64,000 bases of DNA, taken from contig NZ_CP098518.1 of NCBI RefSeq assembly GCF_023703795.1, positions 3,038,001-3,102,000 on the forward strand, in the 5' to 3' direction. Source of the DNA: Haloplanus sp. HW8-1. Its GTDB lineage: Archaea; Halobacteriota; Halobacteria; Halobacteriales; Haloferacaceae. The notes under the pieces were generated by a model that did not search any database, was not told the DNA's origin, and saw only the letters and a list, made by a program, of their open reading frames with translations. A program made the position numbers and the translations under genes. Positions within the stretch are counted from its first letter, which is position 1. Every line of letters begins with the position of its first letter. This document shows, in pieces, positions 46,187 to 54,652 of this stretch.

Positions 46187-46477
46187 ATGACCACCAACCA
46201 GTCGTTCGAAGTGTTCCTGACCGACGAGGCGAGCGAGGAGTTCGGCGACTCGTCGATCCGCGCCGAGTCGGTGGACTTCTACGACTCGGGGGTCTGGCTC
46301 ACCCACGCCGACGGCCGAGATTTCTTCCCGTACCGTCGCGTCCTCCGGATCAGCGAGGGTGCCACGACGACGGACCCGGCGACAGAGGGTGGGCGTGAGG
46401 GATCGGTGGCCGAGCGTCGGGACGCCGCAAGCGGGACCGCCGGCGCCGCCGACGACACCGAACTCGACGTGACGTGA
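46187..46477 (+). CDS. Conserved haloarchaeal hypothetical protein
   Basis: 96 aa. Residues ~5-55 look like a compact beta-rich domain (FEVFLTDEA, VDFYDSGVWLTHADG, FFPYRRVLRI). The remainder is acidic and disordered. No family or catalytic motif recognised. A TATA-like CTTATACT at 46152-46159 lies about 30 nt upstream of the ATG and supports this start. Confidence 0.7.
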   Translation: MTTNQSFEVFLTDEASEEFGDSSIRAESVDFYDSGVWLTHADGRDFFPYRRVLRISEGATTTDPATEGGREGSVAERRDAASGTAGAADDTELDVT

Positions 46478-46581
46478 CGAAACCACCAATACCGTCGGTT
46501 TCGGCCGGGCAATACGGACGCATGTCCACCACCTCCGGCTGATGAGAGAGTATTTCAAACCCGGCGCCGTATCCACGTCCG

Positions 46582-47439
46582 ATGAGCGACGAATCCGTCA
46601 TCCTGGAAGCGTCGGCGCCGCTCGATCTCCGTCTCTCGGAGGCGGAACTGGCGGCGACCCGAGAACACATCGAGACCTTCGTCGAACGAACGGTCGACGA
46701 CGCCGCGGCCGAGGGCGCGGTGCTCGGTCTCTCCGGCGGTATCGACAGCACGCTGACCGCCCACCTCGCAGTCGAGGCACTGGGTTCGGATCGCGTTCAC
46801 GGACTCGTGATGCCCAGCGACGTGAACGCGGCCGACAACATGAGCGACGCCGAACGCGTCGCTCGCGACCTCGGGATCGAATACGACGTGATCGACATCG
46901 CCCCCATCTACGACGCCTTCGTCGAGGCGTTCCCCGGTGAGGCGACCGAACGGCGGGTCGAGACCGATCCGCTCCGCACCGCCGCCGGTAACGTCCGCGT
47001 GCGGATCCGTGCCGTCCTGAACTACTTCGTCGCCAACGCCGAGAACCGGATCGTCCTCGGGACGGGCAATCGGAGCGAGGCGCTCACCGGCTACTTCACG
47101 AAGTACGGCGACGGCGCGGTCGACTGTCACCCGATCGGCAACCTCTACAAACAGCAGGTGCGACAGCTCGCCGCCCATGTCGGGGTTGACGAGGACCTCG
47201 TAACCAAAACACCCTCGGCGGAGATGTGGACGGGACAGACCGACGAGGAGGAGATGGGACTCGGGTACGACACGCTCGATGCCATCCTCGCGCTCCACGT
47301 CGATGGGCCGCTCTCGCGGTCCGCGACGGTCCGTCATCTCGACGTGACCGCCGAACAGATCGAGCGTGTGGTCTCCCTCTACGAGATGAGCACCCACAAG
47401 CGGTCGATGCCTCCCTCGCCCGATCCGCTCCACCTGTAG
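46582..47439 (+). CDS. nadE: NH3-dependent NAD+ synthetase
   Basis: 285 aa. The ATP-pyrophosphatase P-loop S-G-G-I-D-S-T lies near residue 51. G-T-G-N-R-S-E and K-Y-G-D-G-A-V-D (ammonia and deamido-NAD sites) follow, with P-S-A-E-M-W-T-G-Q-T-D-E-E near residue 212. No glutaminase domain, so it uses ammonia. It makes NAD+ from deamido-NAD+ and ATP. Preceded by a TATA-like GAGTATTTCAAAC element 33-45 nt upstream of the ATG. Confidence 0.95.
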   Translation: MSDESVILEASAPLDLRLSEAELAATREHIETFVERTVDDAAAEGAVLGLSGGIDSTLTAHLAVEALGSDRVHGLVMPSDVNAADNMSDAERVARDLGIEYDVIDIAPIYDAFVEAFPGEATERRVETDPLRTAAGNVRVRIRAVLNYFVANAENRIVLGTGNRSEALTGYFTKYGDGAVDCHPIGNLYKQQVRQLAAHVGVDEDLVTKTPSAEMWTGQTDEEEMGLGYDTLDAILALHVDGPLSRSATVRHLDVTAEQIERVVSLYEMSTHKRSMPPSPDPLHL

Positions 47440-47555
47440 TCGCGGCCGTCGTCGGTGGTCGTTCGGCCGGCGACGAGACGACGGTCACGCCGATCTCCCG
47501 GCCGCGGCCGGGCGTTTCCAAAGGTCTTTGGCTATCGCCCCGCAACCGTACGGCA

Positions 47556-48209
47556 ATGGACAAAGCCGTGCGGGCCCGGCGTGCCGCCCGCGACGCGCTC
47601 GCCGACATCGAGCCCGAACGGCTCGGCGAGGTGCTACAGGACCGCCTCGCTGACGCCTCGATGACGCCGAGCGTCCTGACGCTGGTGAGCGCCCGGGCAC
47701 TCGACGGCAGCGTCGATTCCGACCACCTCGCCGAACGCGCCGCCGGCGTCCAACTCATCTACGAGGGGCTCCGGCTCACCCGCTCGCTGGCCCACACCGA
47801 ACCCTGGGTCGGCGACGACGACAGCGCCCGTCGGGCCGACCTCGACATCCTCGCCGCCGACGTGTTCGTCTCCCGCGGGTTCTACCTGCTCGCTCGGACC
47901 GAGACTGCCGACCGCGCCGTCGAGGTGGTTCGCTCGTTCGGCCGGGACCAGACCCGCCGCCGCGAACCGGGCGCCGACCGGGGCGCGCTGGATCGCAGCC
48001 TCGAAGCCGACGTGTTCGTCCTCGCCGTCGCCGCCGGGACGACCGCCGTCGGGGTCGTCCCCGGCGACGACCTCCTCGAGTACGCCGCCGACCTCGCCCG
48101 CGAGTTCGACGGCGATCTCCCTCCGCCCGACGCCGCGCTCCCCGACGCGGTGGCTACCCGCGTGCTCGCCCTCGCCGGAGGCGACGCCGCCCCACCTGCC
48201 GACCCGTAA
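47556..48209 (+). CDS. DUF7114-like helical protein
   Basis: 217 aa, almost entirely helical and acidic. The block AERAAGVQLIYEGLRLTRSL and A-D-L-D-I-L-A-A-D-V-F-V-S-R-G-F-Y-L-L-A resemble class I polyprenyl-synthase-like small subunits. I recall similar haloarchaeal proteins as DUF7114. No pair of D-D-x-x-D motifs typical of active prenyltransferases is present; D-D-D-S and D-L-D-I-L are the closest. Enzymatic function is unproven. Confidence 0.7.
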   Translation: MDKAVRARRAARDALADIEPERLGEVLQDRLADASMTPSVLTLVSARALDGSVDSDHLAERAAGVQLIYEGLRLTRSLAHTEPWVGDDDSARRADLDILAADVFVSRGFYLLARTETADRAVEVVRSFGRDQTRRREPGADRGALDRSLEADVFVLAVAAGTTAVGVVPGDDLLEYAADLAREFDGDLPPPDAALPDAVATRVLALAGGDAAPPADP

Positions 48210-48252
48210 ATCGAAACGCCTAAAGACAACTCCGGCCAAGCGGTGTACGCGT

Positions 48253-48324
48253 GCCTGGGTAGCTTAGCGGTAAAGCGCGTCCTTGGTAAGGACGAGAGCC
48301 CGGGTTCAAATCCCGGCCTAGGCT
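48253..48324 (+). tRNA. tRNA-Thr(GGT)
   Basis: 72 nt. Acceptor GCCTGGG/CCTAGGC with one G-T pair, D-arm TAGCTTAGCGGTAAAGC, anticodon stem CGTCC/GGACG with loop TTGGTAA (anticodon GGT), T-arm CCGGG-TTCAAAT-CCCGG, discriminator T. CCA is not encoded. A T-rich run CTTTCT follows at once and may terminate transcription. Confidence 0.96.
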
Positions 48325-48740
48325 CTTTCTACCGTACACACGCTGTACGCGCACTCTTTGGGCACCACTTCGTTGAAATCACTCCAGTCAAGAATCCCCT
48401 CTCGCTAACCAAGGTGCCCCACGCTGTATTTCGATTCACCACCGTATCAGGAAAACAAACCTCGTGTTTTGCCTGGCTCGATGAAGGCCCAGGCTTTCAC
48501 TCCCGTTTTCGGGCGTTTCGGCGTCCCTCGGTCGCTCGAATACGATCTCGACGCACGACGAGTCGAGTCGAGACGCCGGCACACGACTGCACATGGGGGT
48601 CACGTACCGCGAGTACCGCCGCGAACCGGGCAAGTGGATCTCCCCTCGACAGAACCGAACCGCGCCGTGGGATACGGCCACGACACGCACCCCGGCCGAA
48701 TCCTCCCGAAGCGGCGACCTCCGTCGGTTGCGGCAGCAGC
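48325..48740. other. Intergenic region, AT-richer than its surroundings
   Basis: About 415 bases between tRNA-Thr and the Hsp20 promoter. The left half (48330-48490) is clearly lower in GC by eye. Open frames cross it, but none has haloarchaeal coding character or a recognisable product. No duplicated tRNA end, integrase or attachment site was found. Confidence 0.5.
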
Positions 48741-48760
48741 AAAAGATTTTTATAGAACCG
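48741..48760 (+). promoter_or_regulatory. Promoter of hsp20
   Basis: AAAAGATTTTTATAGAACCG contains a TATA box TTTTTATA (about 48747-48754) with a purine-rich BRE-like AAAAG just before it. Transcription should start near 48776, leaving a leader of about 20 nt with the Shine-Dalgarno-like GAGGTGA at 48783-48789 ahead of the ATG at 48796. Confidence 0.75.
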
Positions 48761-48795
48761 CGAACAACATTCAGTTGCAATCGAGGTGACCAGCC

Positions 48796-49167
48796 ATGGC
48801 GTTGCGACCGAATCCGCCAAGTTCGTGGACGAGCGGCATGGACTTTCCCAGTCAGTTCTTCGAAACCGGCCGTGACGACTACGAACTGTACGAGGAGGAC
48901 GACGAATTCGTCCTGAGCGTCGAGATGCCGGGGTTCGATCCCGAGGATATCGACGTGACGTGGGACGACAGCGTCCTCAACGTCGCAGCGGAGCGATCGG
49001 ACGAATCGCGGAACCGACGACGGACCTACCACCGCCGGTTCCGCTTCCCGAAGACCGTCGCCGACGAGGACATCTCGGCGCAGTATCGTAACGGCATCCT
49101 CGAGATTCGGCTCCCGGTACTCGAAGGTGCGGCGGCTCAGGGCACGGAAATCGAGATCGAGCACTGA
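48796..49167 (+). CDS. hsp20: Hsp20/alpha-crystallin small heat-shock protein
   Basis: 123 aa. The alpha-crystallin domain spans ~28-115: F-V-L-S-V-E-M-P-G-F, P-E-D-I-D-V-T-W-D-D, then the R-R-F-R-F-P-K-T-V motif and Y-R-N-G-I-L-E-I-R-L-P near the end. It acts as an ATP-independent holdase in the cytoplasm. It has its own clear TATA promoter and ribosome-binding site. The short N-terminus is Pro/Ser-rich. Confidence 0.93.
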   Translation: MALRPNPPSSWTSGMDFPSQFFETGRDDYELYEEDDEFVLSVEMPGFDPEDIDVTWDDSVLNVAAERSDESRNRRRTYHRRFRFPKTVADEDISAQYRNGILEIRLPVLEGAAAQGTEIEIEH

Positions 49168-49713
49168 TCCGGACGAAGGATCGACCGACGACGCCGAAGC
49201 GGTCGGACGTCGTCGAACTTCCCCCCGGAACTCGATGCCCGGCCCCGTGAGCGTGTACGGGCCTTCGCTCCGGAACGTCGCGGCCGAAGACGGCGCCGTG
49301 GGGGAACGGCGCCGAGCACCGAGGTGCCAGTGGGGTGTGCCGGGCGCGCGGGTGGGGAGGATGGGAACTGAAGCCGGTAGTGCGCGCCCAGTCGGACGGT
49401 TGCCGTCCCTCGACTTAAATATACGTCAGACGATGGTGAGGTTGCCGACACGTCGACGGGGGGCAGTTGACCGGCCGGAAGCCGTGACGACACCGTCCAC
49501 AGTCGGTGATCGACGCGACCGGAGCGGGTCGAAATTCGTAGCCCCCCTCCGTCGTCGTCGGGCGACGGACCCGTGATCCGGAGCGACCGACCCACGGCCA
49601 GTCGAGGGGTTCGAAGGGTCGTTCCAACGGTACCGAGGGATCGGGAGTGGCGCATACTGGAAAATATAAAAATTATAAACAGTATTCAGACACTGCCGGA
49701 CAGCAGTATCTGG
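49168..49713. other. Long upstream region of the ECF operon
   Basis: About 545 bases. Two TATA-like elements are seen: CTTAAATATACG at 49413-49424 and a very AT-rich AAAATATAAAAATTATAAAC at about 49661-49680. The first would give a leader of some 260 nt, long enough for an RNA switch. I could not match it to cobalamin, TPP, preQ1 or other known riboswitch cores. Confidence 0.5.
49661..49681 (+). promoter_or_regulatory. Promoter of the ECF operon
   Basis: The most AT-rich stretch in the window, with overlapping TATA boxes (AATATAAAAA, TTATAAAC). Its centre lies about 40 nt before the ATG at 49714, giving a short leader for the first ECF gene. Confidence 0.65.
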
Positions 49714-50568
49714 ATGTCGCTGACAAACCAGCAGGAAGAAGGGTTGTTCAGTTTCGACAATCAGGACATGATGGTGTTCATACTCGTCATGTCACTTCAC
49801 GGATTGCAGATGATGTTCGCGGAGCTGCTTCCGTCGTTCTCGCTCGGGGGGTTGGAACTCGAACTGGGGCCGTTTCTCTTCATTTCCTACACGCTCGTCT
49901 TCCTCTTTCGGTCCTTCTGGGCGTGTCTGGCCGTTCCCGTCGGTGGCATCGTCTTCGGCGAAATCCTGATAGGTGATTTCAGTGCGTTCGGGGCCGTCGA
50001 GAGCCTCCTCATGATCACGATTTCGCTGTACATCGCGACGACGATGATCAGCGATCCGGAGGACGTGAAGTGGCTCGCGGTGCTGGCGGTGGTCGCCAAG
50101 GGGCTGGAGGAACTCGCGGCACAGTTCATCGACGTCGGGAAGTTCTACGTCGGCGTCGAATCACTGGAGGCCATCGAGTGGCTTCCGGAGACGATTTGGG
50201 CCGTCGAAGTCGCGGGTGCGACCACCCAAGTCATCATCGCGGGGATTATCTTCGGTGCGCTTCCGATGATGTACTTCTATCCGCGGATGCGCGGGAAGAT
50301 CGAACCGCTGCTCGGGATGGAACCGGTCGAGGGACATCCGAGCGGCAAGCGGATCAACCGGGACACGTACAAGGGACTTATCGCGTGGGTCGTTCTGACG
50401 CCCATCGCGTTCGTCTTCGAGGCCTTCAGCGAGACCAGCGGTGCGTTCCTCGTCTTCGAACCGCAGTTCGTCGAGTCCTACGGACAGGTCTTCTTCGCGG
50501 TCCCAATCGTCGCCGCCGCAGTCGTCGCCTACGGCGTGGTGTACTACCGCCAGCGGGACACCGCGTAA
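49714..50568 (+). CDS. Probable ECF transporter substrate-binding (S-like) membrane protein
   Basis: 284 aa with six to eight membrane helices (about residues 19-37, 48-66, 68-86, 92-111, 118-133, 166-188, 222-240, 256-276). It precedes an EcfA-type double ATPase and EcfT on the same strand, so it takes the place of the S component that binds the substrate. It is longer than typical 170-220-aa S components. It matches no vitamin- or metal-specific family I know, so the substrate is unknown. The start at MSLTNQQEE is set by the first membrane segment and the promoter position; the frame is open upstream without protein character. Confidence 0.7.
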   Translation: MSLTNQQEEGLFSFDNQDMMVFILVMSLHGLQMMFAELLPSFSLGGLELELGPFLFISYTLVFLFRSFWACLAVPVGGIVFGEILIGDFSAFGAVESLLMITISLYIATTMISDPEDVKWLAVLAVVAKGLEELAAQFIDVGKFYVGVESLEAIEWLPETIWAVEVAGATTQVIIAGIIFGALPMMYFYPRMRGKIEPLLGMEPVEGHPSGKRINRDTYKGLIAWVVLTPIAFVFEAFSETSGAFLVFEPQFVESYGQVFFAVPIVAAAVVAYGVVYYRQRDTA

Positions 50569-50595
50569 TCGCAACGGCTCGATTTTTATACTCCA

Positions 50596-52305
50596 ATGGC
50601 TTCAACGACAATCACTGTCGAAGACCTGACATTCAGATACCCGGGGAGCGACGACCCAGTGTTACGGAACGCGAACGTCGAGATCGACTCCAGTGAGTTC
50701 ACCGCGATCATCGGCGGTAACGGGAGCGGCAAAACGACGCTCTGCAAGGCGTTCAACGGACTGGTCCCGCACTTCTTCGACGGAACGTTCGAGGGGACGG
50801 TGACGGTTGGTGACACCGTCACGACCGAGAGCGACGTCTCGGCGCTCTCCCGGACGGTCGGGTACGTGTTTCAGGACTTCGAGAACCAACTCGTCCAACC
50901 CATCGTCCTCGACGACGTGGCGTTCGCTCCGAAAAATCACGGTCTGGAAGACTACCGAGCCCGTGCGATGGACGCACTCGAAGCGGTGGGGCTCGGCGAT
51001 GTGGCTGACCGCTTCATCTGGGAACTCAGCGGCGGCCAGCAACATCTGGTCGCCCTCGCCGGGGTATTGGCGATGGCACCGGACGTCATCGTCGTCGACG
51101 AGCCAGCGGCCCAACTCGACCCCGACAACGCCCGCCGAACCTACGAACAGCTCCGGGAGATCCAACGAAGCACCGACGTCGGCGTGATCGTGATCGAGCA
51201 CCATACGGAGTTCATCGCCGACTACTGTGATCGGCTCGTCATGGTCGCCGACGGCGACGTGGCGTGGACCGAACCGGTCGACGCCGGTCTGAATCGGGTC
51301 GAGGAACTGCTCGACGCGAACATCCATCCGCCACAGGTCACCCAGATCGCTCGGCGACTCCCGGAGGGGGACGGAGCCTTGGCGAACGGCCGGTATCCGG
51401 TGACGGTCGAACAGGCCGTCGATGCCTTTCCGGCGGCCGTCCCCGAAGGGAGGCGTACGGTTACGCCGGACGGCAGTGGGGGTGCTGAGACCCTCGTTAG
51501 CGTCCGCGACGTGACCCACGGATATCCGACGCTCCGCGAGGGCCGAAAGACGGTTCTCGACGGGGTCGATATGGATCTGTACGCCGGGAACAGGGTCGCA
51601 CTCGTCGGTGCCAACGGAACCGGGAAGTCGACACTACTCCGGTTGCTAACCGGCCTCGAATCGCCGGACGAGGGTTCCGTCGTCGTTCTCGGCAACGATA
51701 CGAACGATACGCTCCCCGAGGAACTGGCCGAGGAGACGGTGTACATCCACCAAAATCCCGAGGAGATGTTCGTCGAGGAGACGGTCCGGGAGGACGTCGC
51801 GTACTACTTGAAAAATCGGGACGCGCCGAACGTCGACGAGCGGGTCGACGACGTCGTCGACTTTCTGGACCTCGAAGGGATCGCTGACCGGGACGGTCGC
51901 CTCCTGAGCATCGGCCAACAGCGACGGGCGTCGCTGGCTATCGGTCTGGCGACCGAGCCGACCATCGTGTTGCTGGACGAACCGACCGGGAGCCTCGACC
52001 TCCAGAGCCGCCGCGAGGTGACGCGAATGCTCTCGCGGTCGGAGTCCCGGACGGAGACGGTCGTCGTCGCTACCCACGACCTCAAGCTAGTGGCCGAGTG
52101 GGCGGATCGGGCCGTAGTTCTCGGTCCCGACGGGATCCTCGCCGACGAAACTCCACGGTCGCTGTTCGAACGGCCCGAACTCTTGGAGCGGGCCCACCTC
52201 CGGGCACCGCAAGTCGTCGAACTCAGTGAACGACTCGGAATCGACCCGCCCTCGCTGACGACGTCGGATATCATCGAGCGGCTGTCGAAACAGGAGGCCC
52301 GGTGA
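50596..52305 (+). CDS. ecfA: ECF transporter ATPase, two ABC domains fused
   Basis: 569 aa. First ABC domain (~1-240): Walker A G-G-N-G-S-G-K-T-T, Q-loop F-Q-D-F-E-N-Q-L, signature L-S-G-G-Q-Q, Walker B V-I-V-V-D-E-P-A. Second (~295-520): Walker A G-A-N-G-T-G-K-S-T, signature weakened to L-S-I-G-Q-Q-R-R, Walker B T-I-V-L-L-D-E-P-T-G. This is the EcfA1-EcfA2 pair in one chain, powering uptake with EcfT. A TATA-like TTTTTATA ends only six bases before the ATG, too close to serve this start. Its TGA overlaps the ecfT ATG by one base. Confidence 0.92.
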   Translation: MASTTITVEDLTFRYPGSDDPVLRNANVEIDSSEFTAIIGGNGSGKTTLCKAFNGLVPHFFDGTFEGTVTVGDTVTTESDVSALSRTVGYVFQDFENQLVQPIVLDDVAFAPKNHGLEDYRARAMDALEAVGLGDVADRFIWELSGGQQHLVALAGVLAMAPDVIVVDEPAAQLDPDNARRTYEQLREIQRSTDVGVIVIEHHTEFIADYCDRLVMVADGDVAWTEPVDAGLNRVEELLDANIHPPQVTQIARRLPEGDGALANGRYPVTVEQAVDAFPAAVPEGRRTVTPDGSGGAETLVSVRDVTHGYPTLREGRKTVLDGVDMDLYAGNRVALVGANGTGKSTLLRLLTGLESPDEGSVVVLGNDTNDTLPEELAEETVYIHQNPEEMFVEETVREDVAYYLKNRDAPNVDERVDDVVDFLDLEGIADRDGRLLSIGQQRRASLAIGLATEPTIVLLDEPTGSLDLQSRREVTRMLSRSESRTETVVVATHDLKLVAEWADRAVVLGPDGILADETPRSLFERPELLERAHLRAPQVVELSERLGIDPPSLTTSDIIERLSKQEAR

Positions 52306-53144
52306 TGGGGTATCTCGACGCGCTCCGGAACGTCACAATCGCCGACATCAAGGTCGACCTCATGCGGACAGCCTATGACAACGACGACGCACTGCTGAAC
52401 AAGTTCGATCCGCGCGTCGTGATCATCTGGTCGGCGATATTCGTCATCGTTCCCTGGTTCTTCTACGAGCCCGAACCCCTGTTCGTGATGCTCGTCGCGT
52501 CGCTGCTCCTGGCGTACCTGTCACAGACCAGTATCTACCTCCTCGCCCTCCTGATCTGGGGGAGCCTCTCGAACATCGGCTTCATCGTCATCGTCAGTTC
52601 GGTCGTCTACTGGTGGCAAGGTGGATCGGGAGGGCTCCAGGGCGCGGTCGTCGACAACAGCGTCGCGCTCCTGCCGTTCACGATGAAACTGACCGTCATC
52701 TCGGTCGTGAGTCTGGCGGCGTTCTCGGCGATGAGTCCGAAGAAACTCGCCAAGGGAATGTTGAGCCTCGGGGTTCCCCGTCCGTTCACCTTCGCAATCG
52801 CGTACGGCTACCGGATGATGCCGGTCCTGCTCGAGGAGTACCACGATCTGGTCAACTCGTTGCGGCTCCGAAACAAGGCCCCCGAGAACCGCGGTCTACT
52901 GCGGTGGCGATACTACCTGTATCTGCTGAAACTCTCTATCAAGGCGTTCTACCCGATGGCGTTCAACGTCGCGAAACGCTCCAGAGTCACCGTCGAGGCG
53001 ATGGAGACCAAGGGGTTCTCCCACTCGCTGGGCGACGAGGCCAGCCGGGAACTCAGGCTGGGCGGCCTCGAAATACAGCCTCGCGACGTGACGTTCCTGT
53101 TGGTGTCGCTGCTGTTCGTGGTCGTCGTCGCGGTATTCCTGTAG
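52305..53144 (+). CDS. ecfT: ECF transporter transmembrane component EcfT
   Basis: 279 aa from the ATG at 52305; a GTG three bases earlier is possible. Membrane helices lie near residues 38-58, 60-82, 90-108, 125-145 and 258-278. The long cytoplasmic coupling helices include SPKKLAKGMLSLGVP and the R-V-T-V-E-A-M-E-T-K-G-F segment that stands for the A-R-G coupling motif contacting the ATPases. It links the S component to EcfA. Last gene of the operon. Confidence 0.9.
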   Translation: MGYLDALRNVTIADIKVDLMRTAYDNDDALLNKFDPRVVIIWSAIFVIVPWFFYEPEPLFVMLVASLLLAYLSQTSIYLLALLIWGSLSNIGFIVIVSSVVYWWQGGSGGLQGAVVDNSVALLPFTMKLTVISVVSLAAFSAMSPKKLAKGMLSLGVPRPFTFAIAYGYRMMPVLLEEYHDLVNSLRLRNKAPENRGLLRWRYYLYLLKLSIKAFYPMAFNVAKRSRVTVEAMETKGFSHSLGDEASRELRLGGLEIQPRDVTFLLVSLLFVVVVAVFL

Positions 53145-53189
53145 GTCGACGACCGTCGGGTGACGCGTTCGACACGCGACCCCCGGCCG

Positions 53190-53960
53190 CTACGCCAACA
53201 GGTCGTCGACCCCGACGAGTTCGATAGCCGCGTCGTCGGTGACGTCGCGAAGCGCCGGGACGCGATCGGTCAGTTCCCCCGGTCGGTGGCTGTCGCTCCC
53301 GAGGACGAACCCGACATCGCGGTCGGCGAACGGGCCGAACATCGACGGATCGGGGTGGGGGCGTCCCAGTGCCCGGTCGATTCGCCCGGCGTTGAGTTCC
53401 GGGACGGTCCGTGAGTCGGCCAGCGCCGCGGCGACGCGTTCGTAGTCCTCAGCGCGCGAGTGACCGCGCAGCGTCTCCAGTCGCTCGGGCAAGTCGAGGT
53501 GGCCGAGCACGTCGAACAGGTCCGATTCGACCAGGCTGACGACGGCGTCGTAGTACCGTTCGACCGCTGCCCGACGGAACCCGTCGCTCTCGCCGACGTA
53601 GGGGGTGTCGCTGGTGTAGTCGTACTCGCCGGCGAAGTGGACGCTGCCGATGGTGTAGTCGAAGCCGGCGGTTTCGAGGAACGCCTCGGTCGTGTCGGTC
53701 TCGCTCCCGACGTAACTCACCTCCGCGGAGTCGTACAGCGTCAGGTCGACGCGCTCTCGGGCCGCCTCGATGACCTCCCGCCGGCGCTCGTACGTCTCGA
53801 CGAGGTCGTATCGCGTCCGGCGACCGAACGCGTCGTCGGCCACGATGCAGTGGTCGGTCAGTCCCAGAGCGTCGAGGCCGGTGTCCTCGGCCGCATCGAT
53901 CATTGTGGACAGTTCGGAGCCGTCGGAGAAGGTCGTATGCGCGTGGACGTCCGTCCGCAT
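53190..53960 (-). CDS. PHP-domain phosphoesterase
   Basis: 256 aa. Metal-binding PHP motifs in order: D-V-H-A-H-T-T-F-S-D-G at residues 4-14, L-T-D-H-C near 34, a Glu in A-E-V-S, H-F in GSVHFAG, G-H-L-D near 155 and S-D-S-H near 225. The family includes histidinol-phosphate phosphatase and DNA-polymerase-associated PHP proteins. The stand-alone form here is most like histidinol phosphatase, but the substrate is open. The ATG overlaps the comB stop (TGATG), so the two are translationally coupled. Confidence 0.85.
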   Translation of the reverse strand: MRTDVHAHTTFSDGSELSTMIDAAEDTGLDALGLTDHCIVADDAFGRRTRYDLVETYERRREVIEAARERVDLTLYDSAEVSYVGSETDTTEAFLETAGFDYTIGSVHFAGEYDYTSDTPYVGESDGFRRAAVERYYDAVVSLVESDLFDVLGHLDLPERLETLRGHSRAEDYERVAAALADSRTVPELNAGRIDRALGRPHPDPSMFGPFADRDVGFVLGSDSHRPGELTDRVPALRDVTDDAAIELVGVDDLLA

Positions 53961-54652
53961 CACGCGCTACCGGCGACGTCGTACAGTTTCTGGCCATCGA
54001 GTTTCGGCACGACGTCCCGGCTGTCGACAGCCAGGGCGTACTCGTAGAGGTCGGTGCGCTTGATCTGGGGCCGCCGTTCGTACTTCGGCCCCTTCGAGAA
54101 CGCGACCATCTCGTGGTAGACCGCCAGTTCGCGGTCGGTCGGCGGATCGCCGAGCAGGTGGCGCGCGATGAACAGCGCGCCGGCGACGTCCTCCGGCGAC
54201 GGCTTCCCGTTGGAGCCGGCGGCGACGAAGTACGTCTCCGCGTCCTGTTCGCGGAGGTGATCGGCCAGCGCGACGCCGTTGGTCAGGCCGCCGACGTAGA
54301 CATCGACCTCGTCGCCGCCGGCCGACCGGAGGTCGGTGACGGCGTTGCCGCCGTTCGTGGAAGTCATCGCCGTCGGGCAGCCCGCGACGTCGACGCCTTG
54401 GACGAAACTCGGCGAGTTGAAGAAGTCGTAGCCCGGCTCTCCCCGGTAGTTCGGACCGGAGCCGCCACCGATCTTCGCCCGGGGGTTGGCTTCCTTGAAC
54501 GCCAGTTCGTCGCCCCGGTCTTCGGTGACGTGGACGTACGTCGCGCCGTTGGCGAACAGTTCGGGCACCGTCGTCGAGAACTGCGCCACGTCGACGACGA
54601 CGTAGTTCCCCGGGGTCGGATCCTCGGGGATCTGTGCCCGTGCGGGAATCAT
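53960..54652 (-). CDS. comB: 2-phosphosulfolactate phosphatase-like protein (ComB family)
   Basis: 230 aa from MIPARAQIP. Core motifs Y-V-V-V-D-V-A-Q-F-S-T-T, G-G-G-S-G-P-N-Y, F-F-N-S-P-S-F and S-T-N-G-G are typical of ComB. In methanogens ComB makes sulfolactate for coenzyme M. Haloarchaea are not known to use coenzyme M, so the substrate here may be another phosphorylated sulfo- or hydroxyacid. The frame is open further upstream, but the chosen ATG matches the family's beginning. Confidence 0.85.
   Translation of the reverse strand: MIPARAQIPEDPTPGNYVVVDVAQFSTTVPELFANGATYVHVTEDRGDELAFKEANPRAKIGGGSGPNYRGEPGYDFFNSPSFVQGVDVAGCPTAMTSTNGGNAVTDLRSAGGDEVDVYVGGLTNGVALADHLREQDAETYFVAAGSNGKPSPEDVAGALFIARHLLGDPPTDRELAVYHEMVAFSKGPKYERRPQIKRTDLYEYALAVDSRDVVPKLDGQKLYDVAGSA

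Noticed and set aside
48243-48755. A 170-codon frame starting in tRNA-Thr
   Set aside because: It begins inside the tRNA and its translation has no recognisable or haloarchaeal-like character.
49420-49713. Known riboswitch ahead of the ECF operon
   Set aside because: No cobalamin, TPP, preQ1 or similar core motif could be identified by eye.
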